Assembly (NCBI GenBank): GCA_023128635.1
Contig: JAGMDP010000245.1
Coordinates: 1 to 13,768, forward strand
DNA from: Candidatus Heimdallarchaeota archaeon
GTDB taxonomy: Archaea; Asgardarchaeota; Heimdallarchaeia; JABLTI01
DNA length: 13,768 bases
Direction: 5' to 3'
Shown in pieces: positions 5,954 through 12,051 of the stretch (position 1 is the first letter of the stretch; every line of letters begins with the position of its first letter). The notes under the pieces are model-generated. The model ran no database searches and was not told where the DNA came from. It saw nothing but the letters and a program-made list of their open reading frames with translations. The translations under genes were made by a program, and so were the position numbers.

Positions 5954-8326
5954 TTGAAACTATTTGAACCTATAAAACTAGGGAAAGTTGAAATTAAAAA
6001 CAGAATCGTCATGCCTGGGATGGAGACTAATCTTGGCGATGAAAATGGTAATGTTACACCTCAAATTATTGAGTATTATAAACAACGGGCAAAAGGTGGA
6101 ACAGGATTAATTATTGTTGAAGGCGTATTTTTTGATAAAATTGGTCGCGGAACACTGAACATGCTTAGTATTGAATCGAGCAAGCAAATCAAGGGACTCA
6201 AACAGCTTGCTGAGGTAATTCATACTTATGGTGCCAAAGTTCTCGGTCAGCTTTATCATGCTGGTATTCAATCAACTAGTTTTTTGACTGGCGAGCAGAT
6301 TGTTGGTCCTTCAAATATTCCTAGTAAAGTTATAGGCGTAATTCCTCAACCTATGACTAAAAAAATGATTAAAGATGTTGTTAAAGGATATGCCGAGGCT
6401 TCTGCACGATTACAAAAAGCAGGATTTGATGGTGTTGAAGTACATGCTGGTCATGGGTATCTTTTGAATCAATTCTTCTCTCCTTTGTTTAATGACCGTA
6501 CTGATGAATATGGTGGCAGTCTCGAAAATAGAACAAGATTTGCAGTTGAAGTCTCAGAAGCTATTAGGAAGAAATGCGGCGAAAATTTCATTATTTGCTT
6601 TAGACTTAATTGTGAAGATTTCATAGAAGGTGGATTACTGGTAAATGAAATGGGTTTGATCGCTCAGAAATTGAGTCAAGTTGGAGCAAATCTACTAAAC
6701 ATTACTGCTGGAATTTTTGATTCTCCTTATTATCCTGTTGTACCATTCATGAATCGTCCTCAAGGATTGTATTCTAAATACTCTAAAACTATCAAGCAGT
6801 TTGTACGTCGTATTCCAATTTGTGTTGTAGGTAGGATAAATACTCCAGAAATTGCAGAAGAAATCCTACAAGATAATCGAGCTGATATGGTTGCCATGGG
6901 TCGGGCTGTTATAGCTGATCCGTATTTCCCTCAGAAGGTTTTGGAAAACAAAAGAAAAGAGATGATTGTTTGCCCAGCATGTAATGCTTGTTTAAATCAA
7001 ATACTAATAGACGAGAAACTGGCTTGTGCAATCAATCCCAATATTTTTGGTAAATATGAGGATATTGAACCTGCAAAAAACATCTGTAAAGTATTAGTTA
7101 TTGGTGCTGGACCTGCAGGTTTAGAGACTGCTCTTGTAGCAAAGATTCGTGGTCATAATGTTCTGCTTATTGATGAACAAGACAAAATAGGTGGTAATCT
7201 TCATCTTGCAGCCATTGCACCAATGAAAAAGGAAACTAGAAATTTCATATCCAAATATATACACCTTTCAAAGAAATATGGTTTGGATATCAGACTTAAT
7301 ACTCCTTATAGCAAAGATATTCTGGAGGAGTTTAAACCAGATGTTGCTATCCTTGCAACAGGCTCAGTTCCTTCAATTCCCAATATTAATGGAATAGATG
7401 TAGAAAATTACAAAACTTACTCAGAAATATTGCGAGATGAAAATCCCTCCGGAGTAAAATTCGCTGTCATTGGTGGAGGGATGATTGGTATTGAAGTTTC
7501 CAATTATCTCTCAAGTAAGAAGAAACAAATTACTATCTTTGAAGAAAACGCTGTTCTTGGAACAGATCTATATTCTCTGGTTGGTGCGGAAATTGTTCAA
7601 AGAACTCTTGATGATGACAGAATTTTAGTGGTTACTGATGCTGTTATTGAGAATATAGATGGCAGGATTATCTCTGGCAAGCACTCATCAAAGGATTTTG
7701 CTTTCGTTTTTGATGAAATTGTCGTTGCTACTGAACCTACTCCTTATGATGATCTAGAATCGGAAATAAAGAATTTCGTTCCATTAGTCTTCAAAATTGG
7801 AGATTGCAAGAAGAAGAGGGTCAGGAAAATCTTAGATGCAGTGCAAGATGGTTATGAAATCGGAATGACTCTAGAAACAATAGAACCTCCTCCAATGTTA
7901 GATGAACCCGGTCTTGGTGTAGGATTAAGAGGTAGTGTCATACACAAAGTGAATACTAATACATTTGAAATTGAGGACATCCCTGATTACCTCGAAGTGT
8001 TAGTAGACATTTGTAACTCAAACGACAAGATCCAAAGTAAATCGAAGAAATCTGTCCTAAAATTCCAATTCAAAGTAGTTCCTGGTCCAAGCTTTTGGAT
8101 TAATAATAATAAAGGACAATTCACTACAGGTAATGGTGAATTGAATTCTCCTGATGTAACCATTGAAATGAATAAAAACATCGCTGCAGGAGTATTCACA
8201 GGAGAAGTTAATGCTGCTTCTGCATACATGTCTAAGCAGATAAAATTCATTGGACCATTAAGGCATGGAATGAAATTCCAACAGTGGGTAAATGCTGTTA
8301 GAAAAGAATTAGGGTTTGAGATTTAA
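5954..8326 (+). CDS. OYE / 2,4-dienoyl-CoA reductase-type flavoprotein fused to an SCP2 domain
   Basis: 790 residues; typical FadH-like enzymes are about 650-680, and the excess is a C-terminal domain. Residues 1-330 form the FMN-binding Old Yellow Enzyme barrel, with the signature VHAGHGYLLNQFF (H164, H167, Y169 as likely active-site residues) and NDRTDEYGGSLENRTRF. A [4Fe-4S] cluster is suggested by C340, C343, C346 and C358. A FAD Rossmann motif (VIGAGPAGLE, about 382-391), an NAD(P)H motif (VIGGGMIGIE, about 505-514) and a late FAD motif (FKIGDC) follow. Residues about 672-790 match the sterol-carrier-protein-2 fold, with the SPDVTIEM strand, TGEVNAASAYMSKQIKFIG and a final helix. Family role: hydride transfer from NAD(P)H through FAD, Fe-S and FMN to an alpha,beta-unsaturated acyl-CoA or carbonyl. 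The SCP2 part would hold a lipid or acyl-CoA (inference). Cytoplasmic. TTG start with a good ribosome site. The exact substrate is unknown. Confidence 0.93.
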   Translation: MKLFEPIKLGKVEIKNRIVMPGMETNLGDENGNVTPQIIEYYKQRAKGGTGLIIVEGVFFDKIGRGTLNMLSIESSKQIKGLKQLAEVIHTYGAKVLGQLYHAGIQSTSFLTGEQIVGPSNIPSKVIGVIPQPMTKKMIKDVVKGYAEASARLQKAGFDGVEVHAGHGYLLNQFFSPLFNDRTDEYGGSLENRTRFAVEVSEAIRKKCGENFIICFRLNCEDFIEGGLLVNEMGLIAQKLSQVGANLLNITAGIFDSPYYPVVPFMNRPQGLYSKYSKTIKQFVRRIPICVVGRINTPEIAEEILQDNRADMVAMGRAVIADPYFPQKVLENKRKEMIVCPACNACLNQILIDEKLACAINPNIFGKYEDIEPAKNICKVLVIGAGPAGLETALVAKIRGHNVLLIDEQDKIGGNLHLAAIAPMKKETRNFISKYIHLSKKYGLDIRLNTPYSKDILEEFKPDVAILATGSVPSIPNINGIDVENYKTYSEILRDENPSGVKFAVIGGGMIGIEVSNYLSSKKKQITIFEENAVLGTDLYSLVGAEIVQRTLDDDRILVVTDAVIENIDGRIISGKHSSKDFAFVFDEIVVATEPTPYDDLESEIKNFVPLVFKIGDCKKKRVRKILDAVQDGYEIGMTLETIEPPPMLDEPGLGVGLRGSVIHKVNTNTFEIEDIPDYLEVLVDICNSNDKIQSKSKKSVLKFQFKVVPGPSFWINNNKGQFTTGNGELNSPDVTIEMNKNIAAGVFTGEVNAASAYMSKQIKFIGPLRHGMKFQQWVNAVRKELGFEI

Positions 8327-8357
8327 TCTCCTTTCCTGTTTTTCTTTTTCTATATTT
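8327..8357 (+). terminator. T-rich tract after the OYE-SCP2 gene
   Basis: Directly after the TAA at 8324-8326 comes a pyrimidine run with several T stretches (including TGTTTTTCTTTTTC). Archaeal RNA polymerase terminates on such oligo-T runs without a hairpin; no clear stem is present. It separates this gene from the next, which has its own promoter-like box. Confidence 0.38.
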
Positions 8358-8388
8358 AGCTTTTAACTTTAGAAAACAAAGAATATTC

Positions 8389-8398
8389 CTTTTTAAAG
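8389..8398 (+). promoter_or_regulatory. TATA-like box for a short-leader transcript of the di-heme protein gene
   Basis: CTTTTTAAAG is centred about 32 bases before the ATG at 8426. With the usual archaeal offset of 25-30 bases, transcription would start at about 8420-8426, giving a leaderless or nearly leaderless mRNA. This fits the absence of any Shine-Dalgarno sequence there and supports ATG 8426 over the TTG at 8417. Confidence 0.45.
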
Positions 8399-8425
8399 AT
8401 ATTATTTTATAGCATTTTGTTTAGA

Positions 8426-9043
8426 ATGAAACAAACTTCTCAATTACTGCGGAAACGCTTTTCCAGCAATACAGTGAAACGATTTCTCTTACTTGGGTTA
8501 GTTGTTTTAATTACTGTTTTACTAATTACTGCATCAAGTGTTTCAGTAAAAGATGAAGAAGACGAAGAAGATGATGACGACGATGATGACGATAAGGATT
8601 TGTCCAAGAGTTTGGGATGGGCATCAGTTGGTTTGTTTGCTGTGAGTTCAATTTACATTGTTTTCGACCAAACTTATCGTTTAACCAGGAGACTTTCAAG
8701 AGAAGGCAAACAAGGTGAAAGAAGAAAAGCCATCACCAATATTTATCTGAAGGTTCGTAAGCCTTTACTCTATACTCATTATTTTGCGGGTTTTGCTGCT
8801 CTAATTGTATTACTAATTCATGGTGTCATGTTAACAAAGGACGATACAGAAGCAGTCATTGGTTGGGTTACTGCAGGTGTTTACATTTTCTATATTATAA
8901 CAGGGATAATTCTTTGGTTCAAAATCATTAGTCCAAAAAGACGCCCAAAATTTAGAAAAGCAGTTCTTTGGATACACAGAAGTTTACTTATTTTTGCTAT
9001 TATCATTGCTATTCATATTGTTCATTTAGCAATCGCTGGTTGA
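8426..9043 (+). CDS. Five-helix membrane protein, ferric-reductase/NOX-like di-heme cytochrome b core
   Basis: 205 residues from ATG 8426 (208 from TTG 8417). Predicted helices: about 20-39, 64-81, 114-136, 143-165 and 180-204. Basic loops (9-19, 85-112, 166-178) point inward; the loop after helix 1 is a run of 14 acidic residues (43-56) on the outside, followed by K-D. Helix 3 carries H118 and H132 (14 apart) and helix 5 carries H184 and H197 (13 apart), plus H200. This is the same helix position and spacing as the four heme-ligating histidines of NADPH oxidases and ferric reductases (H101/H115 and H209/H222 in NOX2), so two stacked b-hemes across the membrane are likely. There is no flavin or NAD domain, so electrons must come from another protein. 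It lies 99 bases behind the OYE-SCP2 gene. Alternatives: an MsrQ/YedZ-like subunit or a b561-like quinone-linked protein. Substrate unknown; family assignment is from motif spacing only. Confidence 0.75.
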   Translation: MKQTSQLLRKRFSSNTVKRFLLLGLVVLITVLLITASSVSVKDEEDEEDDDDDDDDKDLSKSLGWASVGLFAVSSIYIVFDQTYRLTRRLSREGKQGERRKAITNIYLKVRKPLLYTHYFAGFAALIVLLIHGVMLTKDDTEAVIGWVTAGVYIFYIITGIILWFKIISPKRRPKFRKAVLWIHRSLLIFAIIIAIHIVHLAIAG

Positions 9044-9068
9044 AACTCTCATTGGAATTCTTGATAAA

Positions 9069-9079
9069 TTATTTAAACA
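9069..9079 (+). promoter_or_regulatory. TATA-like box before the lysine-ketoglutarate reductase gene
   Basis: The sequence around TTATTTAAACA contains a TATA-like TTTAAA about 50 bases before the ATG at 9125. Expected transcription start is near 9100, leaving a leader of about 25 bases. The match is modest in AT-rich DNA. Confidence 0.32.
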
Positions 9080-9124
9080 AGAAGAAGACACTTTTTGCAG
9101 AGAACTTTGGGATGATGATTGTTA

Positions 9125-10447
9125 ATGTCACATAAAATTGGTATTCGTAGAGAAACAAAACCTGGAGAACGAAGAACTCCTCTCACACCAATTGCAGTTA
9201 AGCAGTTGAAAGAGGAGCATGATGTTCAAACTATTTTGCAACCATTTGATAAGCGAGCTTTCTCAGATGAAGAGTATAAAGAAGCAGGTGCATTGATAAA
9301 TGAAGACTTATCAGAATGCTCTGTTGTTTTCGGTATTAAGGAAATGGACCTTGATATTTTCCTTCCAGATAAAGCCTTCATGTGTTTTCATCACGTAATC
9401 AAGGGCCAAGAAAGCAATATGCCAATGCTCAAGCACATCATGAAAACTGGGAGCACTATGTTTGATTATGAGAAAGTTACAGATGATAAAAATCGTCGTT
9501 TGATTTTCTTTGGTCGGCATGCTGGTTACGCAGGAATGATTGATACCCTTCATGGTTTTGGTCTTCGTTTAAAGGAGATGGAAGGATTAGATTCTCCATT
9601 TCTCAAAATAAAACAATCATGCGATTATTTTGATCTCAAAGAAGCGAAAGAAGAAATCACAAAAGTAGCTGAAATCATCAAAAAAGATGGTCTTCCAGAT
9701 AAATTATTTCCACTAGTATTTGGTTTTCTCGGATATGGAAATGTCTCTCAAGGGGCTCAAATGATTCTTGACCTCCTACCTGTGAAAGAGATTGCCCCAG
9801 AAGAACTAGCAGAATTAGTCGCGTGTCCTGATGTGGATGAATGTAAAACAACCATCTACAAAGTAGTCTTTAAGGAAGAACACATGGTGAAACCAAAGGA
9901 TGCAAAAGCAAAATTTGTTTTGCAAGATTACTACGATAACCCGGAAAAATATGAAGGCTGTTTTGCAGAGGAATATCTTGAGTACATAACAGTAATTGTA
10001 AACGGGGCATATTGGTCTGATAAATATCCTAAAACTATAACCAAGGAAGACATCAAAGAGCTGTTTTGTGATGATAAAGAACCCCGATTGAGATTCATTG
10101 GTGACATTAGTTGTGATGTCGAGGGCGGAGTCGAAGCTACCGTTAGAATCTCCTATATTGAACGTCCTTTCTTCTGTTATGATCCTGAAGAGGATACTGC
10201 AACAGACGGAGTAAAAGGAAGTGGTCCAGCAATTCTCGCGATTGATCACCTCCCTACAGAAATTCCTCGAGATGCTTCTGAGTATTTTAGTAACACATTG
10301 TTACCATTTGTCCCTAATATGGCAAAAGCTAAATATGACGGAACACTGGATGAAGCTGGTTTAGCGGAAGAAATTAAGAGATCAGTAATTCTTTGGAAAG
10401 GAAAATTCACACCAGACTTTGAGTATATTGATGAATACCTAAAATAA
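9125..10447 (+). CDS. Lysine-ketoglutarate reductase (saccharopine dehydrogenase, NADP-forming-lysine half; AASS N-terminal type)
   Basis: 440 residues. It closely follows the N-terminal half of eukaryotic AASS (LKR): IGIRRETKPGERRTPLTP (5-22), FHHVIKGQ (88-95), a Rossmann-type GYGNVSQGA (203-211), RFIGDISCDVEGGVE (323-337, against GDISCD.GGS.E in the human enzyme) and IDHLPTEIPRDASEYF (373-388). Reaction: L-lysine + 2-oxoglutarate + NAD(P)H to saccharopine, reversible; with the next gene this is the lysine degradation route, or the final steps of the aminoadipate route run backwards. It belongs to the alanine dehydrogenase/transhydrogenase fold and is cytoplasmic. The frame also offers TTG at 9119 and an out-of-frame ATG pair at 9112-9117; I chose ATG 9125 because it gives the family N-terminus. 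The gene stands alone here, whereas in animals and plants this domain is fused to saccharopine dehydrogenase. The next gene starts 120 bases on. Confidence 0.92.
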   Translation: MSHKIGIRRETKPGERRTPLTPIAVKQLKEEHDVQTILQPFDKRAFSDEEYKEAGALINEDLSECSVVFGIKEMDLDIFLPDKAFMCFHHVIKGQESNMPMLKHIMKTGSTMFDYEKVTDDKNRRLIFFGRHAGYAGMIDTLHGFGLRLKEMEGLDSPFLKIKQSCDYFDLKEAKEEITKVAEIIKKDGLPDKLFPLVFGFLGYGNVSQGAQMILDLLPVKEIAPEELAELVACPDVDECKTTIYKVVFKEEHMVKPKDAKAKFVLQDYYDNPEKYEGCFAEEYLEYITVIVNGAYWSDKYPKTITKEDIKELFCDDKEPRLRFIGDISCDVEGGVEATVRISYIERPFFCYDPEEDTATDGVKGSGPAILAIDHLPTEIPRDASEYFSNTLLPFVPNMAKAKYDGTLDEAGLAEEIKRSVILWKGKFTPDFEYIDEYLK

Positions 10448-10510
10448 ACAAATTTTGGTATGCATAGGTAGAGTTGTTGCTTTAGTTGCCATTGTAATTA
10501 GAAATAGAAA

Positions 10511-10528
10511 GGAAAAAAACATTTAATT
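10511..10528 (+). promoter_or_regulatory. BRE/TATA-like element before the saccharopine dehydrogenase gene
   Basis: A purine-rich GGAAAAAAAC is followed directly by ATTTAATT. The expected start of transcription is near 10550, about 17 bases before ATG 10568. It suggests the gene has its own promoter besides possible read-through from the reductase gene, since no T-tract follows that gene. Confidence 0.38.
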
Positions 10529-10567
10529 AGACATGGTTACAAGCATAGCTAAGAAAAACTAAAATCA

Positions 10568-11890
10568 ATGGTTCGATTTACAATGAAAAAAGTTATTGTT
10601 TTTGGTGCAGGTTTAGTGTCCAAACCTGGAATCAGATATTTACTCGACAAGGGTTTTGAAGTAACTGTTGCTTCTCGAACTGTCAGTAAAGCCGAAGCGA
10701 TTGTTGGTGATCATCCAAATGGGAAAGCGGTTGCATATGATATAACTAAAGATCCACTTGATGATTTGATTAAAGAAACTGATTTAGCTATCAGTCTCTT
10801 GCCTTATGCTTTTCATCCTGATATTGCTAAAGCATGTATTAAATACAAGAAACATATGGCCACAACCTCCTATGTTTCAGATGCTATGAAAGCACTAGAT
10901 GAGGATGCAAAGAAAGCTGGAATTCTAATCATGAATGAGTGTGGTGTTGACCCCGGTACAGATCATATGAGTGCTATGAAAATTATTCATGATGTTCAGA
11001 AGAAGGGTGGAAAAATCACAAGTTTCAAATCAACTACTGGTGGTCTTCCAGCTCCAGACTCTAATGATAATCCAATGGGTTACAAATTTTCTTGGTCTCC
11101 AAAAGGAGTTATTTTGGCTGGAACTAATGCTGCTCAATTTCTTGAGGATGGCAAATTAGTTGAAATTAAAAGTGGTGATCTTTTCAATCATTACTGGCCT
11201 TACACTGTTGAGGGAATGGATCTCGAAGCATATCCAAACAGAGATAGTATGCAATACATTGATTTGTACGGCCTTAAAGGCATTAATACAATGTTTAGAG
11301 GTACTTTCAGATATCCTGGTTGGTGCGAAACTCTTCAAGCTTTATTTGACCTTGACTTAATGAATAAAGACGCAAAAGAAGGTTTAGAAAACTTAACTTG
11401 GAAGCAATTAATGCAAGTTATCCTAAACTACAAGGGCGATGATATTGGAAAGGAAATTGCTAAGAAACTTGATAAGAGTGAAGATGCTGAATGTCTCAAA
11501 AGATTAGAGTGGATGGGCTTATTCAGTGACCAGAAAATCGCTCAAGGTGGTTCTCATTTAGATGCTCTTGCTGATTTATTCTTAACTAAGCTTGGAACCT
11601 ATAAGCCTGAAGAACGTGATATGATTGTCATGCTTCATGAATTCACAGCTGAATATCCTGATGGTAAAGAAGAAAAAATAACTTCTACTTTGCTTGATTA
11701 CGGTATTCCAAATGGTGATTCATCTATGGCTAGAACCGTATCCTTGCCAGTCGCTATCGCTGTTCGTATGATGCTTGAAGGAAAAATTACAGGAACTGGT
11801 GTTATTATTCCTACCGAACCTGAAGTTTACAATCCAATTCTTGATGAATTAGAGAAATTGGATATTGTCTTCAAAGAAAAAATTCTTTAA
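10568..11890 (+). CDS. Saccharopine dehydrogenase (glutamate-forming; AASS C-terminal type)
   Basis: 440 residues. It is nearly collinear with the saccharopine dehydrogenase half of eukaryotic AASS/LYS9: Rossmann VIVFGAGLVSKPG (9-21), SLLPYAFHPDIAKACI (76-91), ECGVDPGTDHMSAM (124-137), GGLPAPDSNDNPMGYKFSWSP (158-178), AYPNRDS (221-227), FRGTFRYPGW (243-252), and LTWKQLM and GLFSD downstream. Reaction: saccharopine + NAD(P)+ + water to L-glutamate + 2-aminoadipate-6-semialdehyde, reversible; cytoplasmic. It works directly after the reductase encoded upstream, and the gene order is the same as the domain order in the fused animal/plant enzyme. Start: ATG 10568; a second in-frame ATG at 10583 gives the tighter family start MKKVIVFGAG, and neither has a ribosome site. 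A hairpin with T-tract follows the stop. The aminoadipate semialdehyde dehydrogenase expected next is not in the window. A carboxynorspermidine-dehydrogenase-like role is less likely given the motif match. Confidence 0.93.
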   Translation: MVRFTMKKVIVFGAGLVSKPGIRYLLDKGFEVTVASRTVSKAEAIVGDHPNGKAVAYDITKDPLDDLIKETDLAISLLPYAFHPDIAKACIKYKKHMATTSYVSDAMKALDEDAKKAGILIMNECGVDPGTDHMSAMKIIHDVQKKGGKITSFKSTTGGLPAPDSNDNPMGYKFSWSPKGVILAGTNAAQFLEDGKLVEIKSGDLFNHYWPYTVEGMDLEAYPNRDSMQYIDLYGLKGINTMFRGTFRYPGWCETLQALFDLDLMNKDAKEGLENLTWKQLMQVILNYKGDDIGKEIAKKLDKSEDAECLKRLEWMGLFSDQKIAQGGSHLDALADLFLTKLGTYKPEERDMIVMLHEFTAEYPDGKEEKITSTLLDYGIPNGDSSMARTVSLPVAIAVRMMLEGKITGTGVIIPTEPEVYNPILDELEKLDIVFKEKIL

Positions 11891-11899
11891 AAATAGTTG

Positions 11900-11944
11900 T
11901 TAGACCTAGCAAACTGCAAAGGTCTGACATTTCTTGTTTTTCTT
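11900..11944 (+). terminator. Hairpin plus T-rich tract after saccharopine dehydrogenase
   Basis: TTAGACCT (11900-11907) pairs with AGGTCTGA (11920-11927) over 8 positions including one G-T wobble, with a 12-base loop that can pair further through GC/GC. It is followed by TTTCTTGTTTTTCTT. This looks like an intrinsic terminator closing the lysine gene pair, 9 bases after the stop codon. Confidence 0.5.
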
Positions 11945-12004
11945 ATCCATAAATTAGTAAGATGCTTTGCAGTTTAGTACAATCATGGACATCATATACT
12001 AGGG

Positions 12005-12022
12005 GAAAGAAAGTTTTATTTG
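12005..12022 (+). promoter_or_regulatory. Weak BRE/TATA-like element supporting the internal start of the racemase gene
   Basis: Purine-rich GAAAGAAAG leads into TTTTATTTG, centred about 35 bases before ATG 12052. If real, transcription begins near 12044, downstream of the ATG at 11962, so only the shorter protein could be made. The box is not canonical. Confidence 0.25.
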
Positions 12023-12051
12023 TTGTAATACTTTTCTTATTCTCGATTGTT

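Noticed and set aside
7987..8250. 87-residue minus-strand open frame opposite the SCP2 part
   Set aside because: Shadow of the SCP2 coding strand; no domain, no ribosome site that stands out.
8417..8425. TTG start giving three extra residues on the di-heme protein
   Set aside because: The TATA-like box predicts transcription beginning at or after this point, and ATG 8426 is the better codon.
9815..10249. 144-residue open frame on the minus strand inside the lysine-ketoglutarate reductase gene
   Set aside because: It lies wholly opposite a well-matched conserved enzyme; the translation is Cys/Phe/Ile-rich with no recognisable domain.
10448..10567. 23-residue hydrophobic frame starting with TTG in the gap between the lysine genes
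   Set aside because: No ribosome site, very short, and it runs into the promoter-like element; nothing supports translation.
11156..11360. Two 60-66 residue open frames within the saccharopine dehydrogenase gene
   Set aside because: Both overlap the conserved catalytic region in other frames and look like chance frames.
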